From Chloroflexota bacterium (lineage in GTDB: Bacteria > Chloroflexota > Anaerolineae > Aggregatilineales > UBA2796), in contig JAGHYP010000017.1 in assembly GCA_017743585.1 (NCBI GenBank), forward strand, positions 1 through 17,898: a stretch of DNA of 17,898 nt, given 5' to 3'. Positions 1 through 6,387 of the stretch are shown piece after piece. The stretch's first letter is position 1. Every line of letters begins with the position of its first letter. The translations under genes were made by a program, and so were the position numbers. Below the pieces are notes generated by a model. It was not told where the DNA came from. It saw nothing but the letters and a program-made list of their open reading frames with translations, and ran no database searches.

Positions 1-802
1 GGATGACCAGACGCAACGGATTAGATGGCGCGCTGCTGGCTAGCTTAGGCGGGGCGGCTGGGCTGAGCGCAGCAATGGCTTGCGGCGTCGCGCTCGGCCT
101 AGGGGGCGAGTCGGGCGCTGCGGTCGAGATCGCGATCAAGATCGGCGTCGCTGTAGAGGGTAGAAGAGTCGGCGTGTCGGTTGGCGTGAAAGTAGCGCGC
201 GGCGTGAAGGTGTGTGAAGGCGTCAGCGTGATGGTCGGCGTCGGAGTGGCGTTCGGCGGGCGCGTCGGACGCTGCAGCGCAGCGTTTGATGGCGCGGCCG
301 CGCGCCGATCGGCAGGAGTAACGCGCTGAGCAGGCGCGGGCGCGCTGCCGTTATCGCCGAAGACGACTACATACCACCTGCCGTACGCGCCGCTGCTGAA
401 GCCAACGCCAATATCCGTCCAACTGCCGAGCATGTTGTTGTAATGAGTCGGCGAGTTGAGCCACCACGTGTATGCCCAATCAAGCGTGGCAGTGCTGCCG
501 CCGACCACGTTCTCGCTGACACGACCGCTATAGCCTGCCGCTGCAGCGCGATCTTGCGGCAACGAGCCATTCCTTTGGCGATGCGGATGCGCGTAAGGCG
601 TACTCGCTAGGTACTGACTGTGCGCTTGCGCCGCTGCCGCCAGTGCAGCGTTGTAATTGAGCGCGTTCAAGCCTCGTGATGTGCGCAGCGCATTGATGCG
701 CGCCGTGAGGACGTCTGCCACGTCTTGCGCGGCCGCAGGGCGCGCAAAAGCGACGCTCAAAACGAGCGCGCTGAGGACGATCCGACGCATCGAGCCGCTC
801 AT
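1..802 (-). CDS. Secreted CAP/SCP-domain protein with Thr/Pro-rich stalk (3' end missing)
   Basis: The reading frame stays open from the ATG at 802 to the left edge, giving at least 267 residues without a stop. Residues 1-25 form a signal peptide with a basic start, a hydrophobic core and an AAA cleavage site before Gln26. Residues ~28-151 match the bacterial CAP (SCP/PR-1, PF00188) fold: an N-x-LR-x-x-x-G opening helix, His72/His74, the SENVVGG segment with Glu97, NSPTHYNNML with His120, then IGVGF and a WYVVVFGDN strand. After ~155 comes a long Thr/Pro-rich low-complexity stalk with repeated TPT-like units, as in exported Chloroflexota proteins; a membrane anchor or wall domain may follow outside the window. 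The role of bacterial CAP proteins is poorly defined. The gene starts 45 bp after the permease gene on the same strand, so it may be read from the same transcript. No clear ribosome-binding site is visible; Met5 is an alternative start. Confidence 0.85.
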   Translation of the reverse strand, partial: MSGSMRRIVLSALVLSVAFARPAAAQDVADVLTARINALRTSRGLNALNYNAALAAAAQAHSQYLASTPYAHPHRQRNGSLPQDRAAAAGYSGRVSENVVGGSTATLDWAYTWWLNSPTHYNNMLGSWTDIGVGFSSGAYGRWYVVVFGDNGSAPAPAQRVTPADRRAAAPSNAALQRPTRPPNATPTPTITLTPSHTFTPRATFTPTDTPTLLPSTATPILIAISTAAPDSPPRPSATPQAIAALSPAAPPKLASSAPSNPLRLVI

Positions 803-846
803 GACGCCTAGTCTAGCGCAAGGCAACAGGTTCTCAAAAGAGCGGC

Positions 847-1701
847 TCAGCCTTTCAACGCGCCTTGCAGCATCGCCTCGAAGAAGCGCTTGCGCAGCAG
901 CACGAAGAGCAGCAGCACAGGCAGCATGATCACGACACAGGCAGCTGTCCAGACGTGATAGGCGATCTCGAAGCTGCTCTGAAAGTCGTATAAGCCGACT
1001 GTGACCGTGCGCGCTGTGCCGTTCAGCAAGACGAGCGCTGCTAGAAACTCGTTCCAAGTGTCCACGAATACCAGTAGGAAGGCGGACATCAGGCCGGGCG
1101 CTGCCAACGGGATGACCACGCGGATTAGTGCTTGCAGAGGCGTGCAGCCGTCAATCAGCGCCGCTTCTTCCAGCTCCACAGGGATGCTATCGAAGAACGA
1201 TTTGATGATCCAGATGGCGAACGGCAAGCCGCCGGCTGTATAAACCGCTGAGATGAATAAGTTTGCGTTCAAGCCTTGCGGGCGCAACACGCCGAGATCG
1301 CTGGCGATGCGATAGAGCGGCACGAGGTTCGTCAAGCCGGGAATCATCATCAAGCCGAGGATTGCCAGCTCTAAGGCGCGGCTGCCGCGAAAGCGATAGC
1401 GCGAGAAAGTGTAGCTCGCCAGCGACGCAAGCGTCACGACCACGATGGAAGATGTGGTCGAGTTGAAGAGCGAGTTCCACAAATAATAGCGCGTCATATC
1501 GCTATTGAAGACCGTCTGGTAGCCGTCGAAGCGCCACGTCGGCGGGAAGAATGTGGGCGGTCGCGTCAGCACTTCATCTTGGTTCTTGAAGGATGTCATC
1601 AGCGTGTAGGCTATCGGGAAAATCGCGATGAGCGCAAATAGGCCAAGCACCAAGTGCGTGCTGATCTGATCGAGGCGCCTTGTCAATTTAGAGGTGACCA
1701 T
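847..1701 (-). CDS. Carbohydrate ABC transporter permease, MalG/UgpE type
   Basis: Inner-membrane permease of a CUT1-type sugar importer, about 284 residues, normal for the family. Hydrophobic segments begin near residue 17 and about six are visible. The cytoplasmic EAA loop that docks the ATPase lies at about residues 176-205 (ELEEAALIDG, then the I-x-P-L-A-x-P turn). I chose the ATG at 1701 because a GAGGA box lies 9 nt upstream, overlapping the end of the preceding permease gene; a GTG at 1707 is in frame but only 3 nt from that box. The other permease stops at 1714, so translation is probably coupled. The substrate cannot be told from sequence; a sugar or polyol is likely from family membership. 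Confidence 0.9.
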   Translation of the reverse strand: MVTSKLTRRLDQISTHLVLGLFALIAIFPIAYTLMTSFKNQDEVLTRPPTFFPPTWRFDGYQTVFNSDMTRYYLWNSLFNSTTSSIVVVTLASLASYTFSRYRFRGSRALELAILGLMMIPGLTNLVPLYRIASDLGVLRPQGLNANLFISAVYTAGGLPFAIWIIKSFFDSIPVELEEAALIDGCTPLQALIRVVIPLAAPGLMSAFLLVFVDTWNEFLAALVLLNGTARTVTVGLYDFQSSFEIAYHVWTAACVVIMLPVLLLFVLLRKRFFEAMLQGALKG

Positions 1702-1713
1702 GCGCACAAGTCC

Positions 1714-2634
1714 TCACCAATCGCGGTGGCGACCGATGATGCTCAAATAAGCAATGGTGAGCGTGACGTTGATCGCAAATAGGATAACAGAGATAGCCGC
1801 GCCTGTGCCGAAGTCGCCTTGCTCCCAGCCTACTTGCAACAAGTAATAGGCAGCTGTGCGCGTCGCGCCGCCTGGCCCGCCGCGCGTGATCGAGACGATC
1901 AAGCCGACCGAGTTAATGGACTGGATCGAGGTCAGCAAGACCATCACCAGCACAGTCGGGCGAATCAGCGGCAGAATAACGTGGAAAAAACGCTGGAAGC
2001 GATTGGCGCCATCTAAAGACGCGCTCTCGACGATCTCTTGTGGCACGGTCTGCAGCGCGCCGAGCGAGAGCAGCGTAGTGAACGCCAAGCCGCGCCACAC
2101 AGCGGCTGCGACTACAATTGCCAGCGCGCCGCCCGCCGTTGTGTAAAGCCGATCGCCGAGAAACGGCATGTACATATTGATCCAAGATTGCAATAAGCCG
2201 TAGGTCGGCTGAAAGAGCCAGCGCCACATCGTGCCCGCCACTACCTCTGAGATCACCCAAGGGATGAAGATGATCACAAGGTAGAAACCTGTGAACTTGA
2301 AGCGCCGATTGAGCAGCAATGCCAACATCATGCCCGAGCTCACTGTGAGCAAGACATAGGTGACCGAATAAGCGAGCGAGGTGCGCAGGCTCTCCAGAAA
2401 GCTCGGCGTGCGCAGCAAGCGCTCGAAATTGGCGAGACCGACGTGCATGAACTCGCCGCGCCGCACGCGCGTGGTACTGAGATAAATCGAGTAGAGCGTC
2501 GGATAAACTTGGAGCGCCAAAAGCACTAGGAGCGAAGGTAGCAGCAGCCAAAAAGGCAACCACCGATACTTACGTCCGCCGCTGAACGAACGCTGAGCTA
2601 CCTCGGCTCTGGCGCTCAACACTAGATCGCTCAT
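1714..2634 (-). CDS. Carbohydrate ABC transporter permease, MalF/UgpA type
   Basis: First permease of the importer, 306 residues from the ATG at 2634. A longer in-frame start at 2694 exists, but AGGA 8 nt before 2634 supports the shorter form, and the extra 20 residues are encoded across an intergenic hairpin. A hydrophilic N-terminus precedes six membrane segments starting with the WLLLPSLLVLLAL helix. The EAA loop is at about residues 200-225 (EIVESASLDG, then the ILPLIRP turn). It forms the heterodimeric pore with the next permease. No ATPase gene lies in the cluster, so these permeases probably use an ATPase encoded elsewhere, as is common for CUT1 systems with a shared MsmX/UgpC-type subunit. 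Confidence 0.9.
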   Translation of the reverse strand: MSDLVLSARAEVAQRSFSGGRKYRWLPFWLLLPSLLVLLALQVYPTLYSIYLSTTRVRRGEFMHVGLANFERLLRTPSFLESLRTSLAYSVTYVLLTVSSGMMLALLLNRRFKFTGFYLVIIFIPWVISEVVAGTMWRWLFQPTYGLLQSWINMYMPFLGDRLYTTAGGALAIVVAAAVWRGLAFTTLLSLGALQTVPQEIVESASLDGANRFQRFFHVILPLIRPTVLVMVLLTSIQSINSVGLIVSITRGGPGGATRTAAYYLLQVGWEQGDFGTGAAISVILFAINVTLTIAYLSIIGRHRDW

Positions 2635-2662
2635 GCCCGCGTTCCTGAATTGCGAATTGTTA

Positions 2663-2686
2663 TGGGCGGGTGAATTCGCCCGCCCA
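2663..2686 (-). promoter_or_regulatory. Intercistronic stem-loop between binding-protein and permease genes
   Basis: Perfect 8-bp arms (TGGGCGGG / CCCGCCCA) flank an 8-nt loop containing GAATTC. It lies 36 bp after the binding-protein stop and 28 bp before the permease start. No T-run follows on the transcribed strand, so it does not look like a full terminator. Such stem-loops often protect the upstream mRNA and raise binding protein over permease; that role is inferred here. Confidence 0.6.
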
Positions 2687-2721
2687 CGTTGCACGATGAA
2701 CCTAGCTGAGCCTACCCACAG

Positions 2722-4062
2722 CTACTCAAGACCCGCGTTGTACTCATCTTGAGCAGCCTGCAAAGTCGCCATGATGTCCAGCGACGGATCGGTGATCAGC
2801 TTGACGATTGCATCTGCCAGCAGCGTGATGCCTCTGTCGTAGTCCAAGAAAGTCGGCGCAGGCACAGCGAACTCCCTCTGAATTCTCGCCACTTCTACCC
2901 AGTACGGCGTCTGGAACTCATCGGCTGCTGCCGCTGACTTCAGCGCAGGCAACGCGCCATAAGCTGTCGAGTAGGCGACGTTCTCAGAGGTTGTCATTTG
3001 GAAGTCAATGAAGGCTTTTGCCGCCTCGACGTTCTTCGCACCGACTGGAATCGCCCAAGCGGAGGCCAAGATCAAAGAAGCAGGTTTGCCGCCTGGCGCT
3101 GCAAACTGTGGCGCAATGGCGAGCTTGCCCGCTTTCAGCGCTGCGCCGACCGAGAGCGCTTCTGGGTCGAATGTGCCAGTGATCTCGCCCTCGAACTTAG
3201 TGCCATCGGGCGCGGTCAGCGGCGTGAGATAGACATACGAGTACGAGCCTGCTACGAACGCGCCTGCCTCGCCGCGCATGAAGGGCTGCTCGTTATCGAA
3301 GGCGGGCGCCAACGACTCTTGAGCGGCGTAGCCATTCGCAAACAGCGCGCGCACAAACTCAACTGTCTTCTTGGTCGCCTCGTTCGCCCAAACAGCGCGC
3401 CCCTTCTCATCAGCGATCTGACCGCCATAGCTGACGATCAGGTTGTAGTAGAAGCGCTCGACCGAGATTTTCTCCGCCAGTTTGCCTGTGAACGCAAAGG
3501 CATTTGGATTGGCAGCCTTCAGCTCAGCCGCTTTGGCGAGGAACGCATCAGTGGTAGCTGGCACGCCATCAGGGTAAACGTCTGTCCAGTAATACAAGAA
3601 ATGGACAGCGGTGTGCGAAGGCACGCACAGAATCTTGCCATCAGGCGTGGTACAGGCTGCCAACGCGCCGGGATCGACATCGTCGAACCACGGGCGCGAC
3701 TTCACCCAGTCAGTCAAGTCGGTCAGCACGCCGTTTTGATCGAAAAAGCCGAGCTGTTGGCTATCCACGTAGCTGACGTCAGGCACTTCACCGCGCGCTT
3801 GTACGGCCACGTTCAGCTTGGCGTTGATCTGATCAAACGGCTGGAAAGTGTTCACGATCTGGACGCCGAACTTGGCACGATAGCGCGCGATCAAATCGGC
3901 GAGCCACTTATCTTGCGTGTTCTGCGGATTCTGGTCGTTGAATTTCGTCCAGATTTGAAGCGTGCCGCTCTGAGCAGTGGCAGGGCTGCTCGCCGCGCCG
4001 AGCAAAAGCGCGCTCAGCAGCGCGAGGCACAATAGAAAGGCAACCGTTTTACGAGCTTTCAT
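2722..4062 (-). CDS. Family-1 extracellular solute-binding protein (sugar ABC importer)
   Basis: 446 residues, typical for CUT1 sugar-binding proteins (PF01547/PF13416). The N-terminus has a basic MKARK, a long leucine-rich core and an ATAQ cleavage region near residue 31; there is no lipobox cysteine, so it seems to be secreted rather than lipid-anchored. The mature part starts with the usual strand (GTLQIWTKF), then a PDVSYVDSQQLGFF segment, a Trp/Tyr-rich binding region, MRGEAGAFVAGSY, and near the C-terminus ASAWAIPVGAKNVEAAKAFI, all family hallmarks. AAGGAG lies 11 nt before the ATG. It is the first gene of the transporter run and should be the most abundant product. The sugar is not predictable; neighbouring genes encode no glycosidase that would hint at one. 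Confidence 0.92.
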   Translation of the reverse strand: MKARKTVAFLLCLALLSALLLGAASSPATAQSGTLQIWTKFNDQNPQNTQDKWLADLIARYRAKFGVQIVNTFQPFDQINAKLNVAVQARGEVPDVSYVDSQQLGFFDQNGVLTDLTDWVKSRPWFDDVDPGALAACTTPDGKILCVPSHTAVHFLYYWTDVYPDGVPATTDAFLAKAAELKAANPNAFAFTGKLAEKISVERFYYNLIVSYGGQIADEKGRAVWANEATKKTVEFVRALFANGYAAQESLAPAFDNEQPFMRGEAGAFVAGSYSYVYLTPLTAPDGTKFEGEITGTFDPEALSVGAALKAGKLAIAPQFAAPGGKPASLILASAWAIPVGAKNVEAAKAFIDFQMTTSENVAYSTAYGALPALKSAAAADEFQTPYWVEVARIQREFAVPAPTFLDYDRGITLLADAIVKLITDPSLDIMATLQAAQDEYNAGLE

Positions 4063-4117
4063 CTCAAAACCATCTCCTTCAGCGAACGAGTGACATTGAA
4101 GAGCATATCACAAACTC

Positions 4118-4162
4118 AAAAAATGCGCTTGCTCAGATGCAATAGAGCGCGCTGCCCTGAGC
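4118..4162 (-). terminator. Possible weak terminator after the glycerate kinase remnant
   Basis: Read on the minus strand, GCTCAG and CTGAGC (4157-4162 and 4131-4136) can pair, helped by inner GCA/TGC, and a T6 tract (4118-4123) follows about 7 nt after the stem. The stem is imperfect and the loop is large, so this is tentative. It would separate the small-protein transcript from the transporter genes. The rest of 4063-4234 shows no gene I can support; the transporter promoter should lie here, but no convincing pair of hexamers was found. Confidence 0.25.
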
Positions 4163-4234
4163 GAATGCTTTCAGGTCTTGTGAGACGCGTGCAATCGCTA
4201 TCGAGGCAATGCGCTCAGGCGCGGTCGCAGCAAG

Positions 4235-4363
4235 CTATCTCGTGCTGAGGAGCTGGGGCTGATGCGTAAAGCGGAGGGCGCGCAGCCCTGCGCCCAGACA
4301 TTCAACGGCTTGCGGCGCAGTCAGGCTGCCGCGAAAGGCGTTCGGCGCGAGGGCGATTTGCAT
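4235..4363 (-). pseudogene. Remnant of a glycerate kinase gene (N-terminal fragment only)
   Basis: A 42-codon frame begins with MQIALAPNAFRGSLTAPQAV and continues to about residue 30 in the pattern of the glycerate kinase (GlxK/GarK, PF02595) N-terminus, whose consensus is roughly M-K-I-V-I-A-P-D-S-F-K-G-S-L-S-A followed by an acidic helix and G-L. After about residue 30 the resemblance stops, and a TAG follows at 4237-4235. Full enzymes have about 370-380 residues, and no downstream frame shows the expected DGGEGT segment, so most of the gene seems deleted. Its ATG overlaps the stop of the small membrane protein gene by one base (TGATG), a coupled arrangement that suggests an older two-gene operon. 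Short length limits certainty; chance resemblance is possible but unlikely over ~28 residues. Confidence 0.6.
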
Positions 4364-4557
4364 CAGCCGAACAAGATAACGGCGAGGAGCGCAAGGGCTG
4401 CCAGACTGCCAAAGGTAGGCAGAATGAGGCGCGCCGCGGGCTCGTTCAAGATGGCGCGTTCATACTCATCGGCAGTGTGGCGGATGATGAAGAGGCTCAT
4501 CGCGCCTAGCAACATCGCTAAAATGAAGCTGATCAAGGTCAGATCAGGGCTAGACAT
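4363..4557 (-). CDS. Small two-helix membrane protein, unknown function
   Basis: 64 residues starting at the ATG at 4557, chosen because GGAG lies 7 nt upstream; an in-frame ATG at 4572 lacks such a site. Two hydrophobic stretches (about residues 6-25 and 44-64) flank a charged hinge containing RHTADEYERAILNEPAAR, so the protein is probably a helical hairpin in the cytoplasmic membrane, ending right after the second helix. I do not recognise the family. Its stop overlaps the start of the glycerate kinase remnant (TGATG). The good ribosome site, coupling and clear amphipathic layout make it more likely real than chance. Confidence 0.6.
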   Translation of the reverse strand: MSSPDLTLISFILAMLLGAMSLFIIRHTADEYERAILNEPAARLILPTFGSLAALALLAVILFG

Positions 4558-4610
4558 CGGCTTGCTCCGCACATTCAGGCTGCGCAGCGCGCCTGCTGGG
4601 CTATCACATC

Positions 4611-4632
4611 AGAATTTTTCAAGAATTTTTCA
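4611..4632. repeat. Tandem 11-bp A/T-tract repeat
   Basis: Two perfect head-to-tail copies of AGAATTTTTCA (4611-4621 and 4622-4632). One copy spans about one helical turn, so the T5 tracts are phased and should bend DNA. They sit just upstream of the candidate -35 box at 4641, where an RNA polymerase UP element would lie; that role is inferred. Confidence 0.7.
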
Positions 4633-4640
4633 GAGCGCCA

Positions 4641-4669
4641 TTGCAATTAATTCTCGATAGCGCTACGAT
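4641..4669 (+). promoter_or_regulatory. Candidate sigma-70-type promoter for the DtxR-family gene
   Basis: TTGCAA (4641-4646) and TACGAT (4664-4669), separated by exactly 17 bp, in the AT-rich intergenic stretch. Each hexamer matches consensus at four of six positions, so the case rests on spacing, position and the A-tract repeat upstream. Transcription would start near 4676, placing the dyad at 4690-4738 in the leader. Confidence 0.35.
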
Positions 4670-4689
4670 ACATCATAAAAGCAAGGGCA

Positions 4690-4738
4690 GTCTAAAGTCT
4701 ACGTTTGAGTTTAATCTCGAATTTAACGTGGCTTAGAC
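4690..4738. promoter_or_regulatory. Large imperfect dyad, possible operator of the DtxR-family regulator
   Basis: Nested inverted elements: outer GTCTAA (4690-4695) with TTAGAC (4733-4738), middle ACGTT (4701-4705) with AACGT (4725-4729), and inner TTTGAG (4704-4709) with CTCGAA (4716-4721; one mismatch). The arms are slightly out of register, so it may be two overlapping protein sites or an RNA hairpin. It ends 17 bp before the regulator's ATG, a usual place for autoregulation. Confidence 0.5.
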
Positions 4739-4755
4739 CGTGAGTAGGTAGCCTG

Positions 4756-5448
4756 ATGAGCAAAGGAAACGTCGGGAGCATGCGCGCCAGCATTATTCAG
4801 CAGAAGTACCTTGCAGAGGCATATCGGATCGCACATTATCAGGGCGATAATCCGTACATCACGACGTCGGCGTTGGCGGAGCGGATGAACGTCTCAGCGC
4901 CGGCAGTGGCGGCAGTGGTAGAGCGCCTGAAACGCGGCGGTTTCGTGGAGCATGAGCCGTATCGGGGCATGCGCTTGACGCCCAAAGGCGAGCGCGAAGC
5001 GCTGATGAGCATCCGCCGCCATCGCATTGTGGAAGTCTTCTTGGTGAAGGTGATGGGCTTCGCCTGGCACGAGGTACACGACGAAGCGGATGCAATTGGC
5101 GCAGTGATCGGCGAAGAATTGACGGCGCGCATGGAGAAAATGGCAGGCTACCCGAAGCGCTGCCCACACGGCGAGCCGATTCCGACCGCCGACGGCGTCA
5201 TGCCACCTATTCATGACGTTCAGCTCTCAGCGATCGAAGACGTGCCGAAAGAGCTGATTGTGAGCCGCGTCAGTAGCCACGATCCCGAAGTGCTGAAGTA
5301 TCTCGGCTCGCTTCAACTTGTGCCCGAGCAGCGTATCGCGCTGCTCAATCGGGCGCCGTTTCACGGTCCGCTGCGCCTGCGCATCGGCAAGCAAGAACAA
5401 GTGATCGGCTACGAGCTGGCGCGCAGCATCCGCGTGACGCCCGCTTAG
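4756..5448 (+). CDS. DtxR/MntR-family transcriptional regulator with altered metal site
   Basis: 230 residues in the DtxR layout: winged helix-turn-helix (about 15-80; ITTSALAERMNVSAPAVAAV, then YRGMRLTPKGE), dimerisation/metal domain (about 81-150, with RRHRIVE, VHDEAD and CPHGEPIP) and a C-terminal FeoA/SH3-like domain (about 165-228). Family members repress metal uptake or redox genes when Fe2+ or Mn2+ is bound. The ancillary ligands His89, Glu93 and His108 (DtxR His79, Glu83, His98) are kept. Positions equivalent to the primary ligands are changed: Lys17 for DtxR Met10/MntR Asp8, Asp112 for Cys102, Gly115 for Glu105 and Ala116 for His106. It may therefore sense another signal or bind metal differently. 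The start could also be Met9 (4780); neither has a strong ribosome site. It converges on pspA. Confidence 0.88.
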   Translation: MSKGNVGSMRASIIQQKYLAEAYRIAHYQGDNPYITTSALAERMNVSAPAVAAVVERLKRGGFVEHEPYRGMRLTPKGEREALMSIRRHRIVEVFLVKVMGFAWHEVHDEADAIGAVIGEELTARMEKMAGYPKRCPHGEPIPTADGVMPPIHDVQLSAIEDVPKELIVSRVSSHDPEVLKYLGSLQLVPEQRIALLNRAPFHGPLRLRIGKQEQVIGYELARSIRVTPA

Positions 5449-5498
5449 GCATCGCTCGCAGGACGCATTGCGCGCCCCCGTCTCCACGCTTTGTGGAA

Positions 5499-6239
5499 TC
5501 AATTCGTGCCGCTCAAGCTGCCAGCGCTGCTGAGCCTGCCACTGCTGCTCTCGCCGCTGCCTACCAAGCCAAGGCGCCGGCGGCGCTCTTCTAGCTGCCG
5601 CTCGATGAGATCCTGCTCTACGGTCTCCTCTACTACATCCTGCAGGCGCATTGAGGCGACTTCCATCTCCGCCTCTTCGCGATCAAGGCGCGCGCGGATC
5701 ATGTCGCCAATGCGGCGGATTTCGGCATCGCCGATGCCTTGAATGTCGTTCAGGCTGCGGATGGCGCGCGTGGTAGCGCGTTTTGCCTCAGCCAGTTTGA
5801 GCAGCTCTTGCAAATGCTCGCGCTCTTGGCGGACGGTATTCAAGCGCGCCTCTAGCTTCAGCTTGGCATCCAACATGCGCTTGTACTCTTGCTCTTGACT
5901 CTGCCACTGCTGGTAGTATTCCTGCGCTTGCTGCTGCTTGATGTTCAGCTCTGCCTGCAGGCGCGCCGCCTGATCCGTTCGACCAGAAGTCAAGAGCATG
6001 TCAATGTTGCGGTCGAGCTTCTCGGCTGCTGCGGACAATTCTTCGTATTTGCGTTTGAGCGTTCGCACACTGCCGCCAACGGTCACGATTTGCGTTTCCA
6101 GCGCGTCCAGATCGCGATCTGCACGACGAATGTACTCGTCCAAGACCTTCACGGAGTTCATCTCCAGCGCGCGGTCTATCATTGCGTGCAGGTTGGCGGA
6201 GATCAAGACGTTGATCTTCTCAAGAATCCCCTGTGCCAT
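5499..6239 (-). CDS. pspA: PspA/IM30 membrane-protective coiled-coil protein
   Basis: 246 residues of the PspA/IM30 family (PF04012), an ESCRT-III-like peripheral membrane protein that coats and protects the cytoplasmic membrane under stress. The N-terminal amphipathic helix (MAQGILEKINVLISANLHAM) is characteristic and is followed by the family's D/E-Y-I-R-R segment. Long charged coiled-coil helices fill residues ~25-210, including the Gln-rich LNIKQQQAQEYYQQWQSQEQ hairpin region. The tail is Ser/Gly-rich and probably disordered. GGAAGG lies 8 nt before the ATG. It stands alone: no pspB, pspC or pspF is nearby. An extended -10 box lies 48 bp upstream of the start, and the gene is divergent from the GH38-like gene. 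Confidence 0.93.
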   Translation of the reverse strand: MAQGILEKINVLISANLHAMIDRALEMNSVKVLDEYIRRADRDLDALETQIVTVGGSVRTLKRKYEELSAAAEKLDRNIDMLLTSGRTDQAARLQAELNIKQQQAQEYYQQWQSQEQEYKRMLDAKLKLEARLNTVRQEREHLQELLKLAEAKRATTRAIRSLNDIQGIGDAEIRRIGDMIRARLDREEAEMEVASMRLQDVVEETVEQDLIERQLEERRRRLGLVGSGESSSGRLSSAGSLSGTN

Positions 6240-6286
6240 CGGTCATCCCTTCCAAGGAAAAGCGGGCTACCCTTGCATCCAAGGCG

Positions 6287-6295
6287 ATTGTAACA
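6287..6295 (-). promoter_or_regulatory. Extended -10 promoter element for pspA
   Basis: On the minus strand this reads TGTTACAAT, an extended -10 (TGn plus TACAAT, five of six consensus positions). No good -35 box is found at 16-18 bp, which fits an extended -10 promoter. The same 11 bases, TGTGTTACAAT, recur before the zinc-ribbon gene. Confidence 0.45.
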
Positions 6296-6321
6296 CAAAA
6301 GCTAGGCTCAGGTATAGCCAA

Positions 6322-6350
6322 TTGCCATTCTCGCTCGCATCAGGTAGCTT
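6322..6350 (+). promoter_or_regulatory. Weak candidate promoter for the GH38-like gene
   Basis: TTGCCA (five of six to the -35 consensus) at 6322-6327, a 17-bp spacer, then TAGCTT (three of six to the -10) at 6345-6350, 37 bp before the chosen ATG. The poor -10 makes this tentative. Confidence 0.2.
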
Positions 6351-6387
6351 ATCAGGCGCCGTGGTGCAATCAGCGGAAGCCAACCGA

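Noticed and set aside
3..329. Plus-strand frame rich in Gly, Val and Ala at the left edge
   Set aside because: It is the reverse reading of the Thr/Pro stalk of the CAP protein; low-complexity codons produce it.
2998..4035. Long plus-strand open frame opposite the sugar-binding protein gene
   Set aside because: It is a composition shadow: the minus-strand frame has a signal peptide, ribosome site and clear family match, while this one has no recognisable domain.
4262..4660. Plus-strand 132-codon frame in the 4063-4755 interval
   Set aside because: It overlaps the small membrane protein and the glycerate kinase remnant on the other strand, shows no domain, and crosses the A-tract promoter region.
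5998..6387. 130-codon N-terminal extension of the GH38-like protein
   Set aside because: It runs opposite the pspA start and through the divergent promoter region, has no family similarity, and the ATG at 6388 lies just before the conserved HWH segment.
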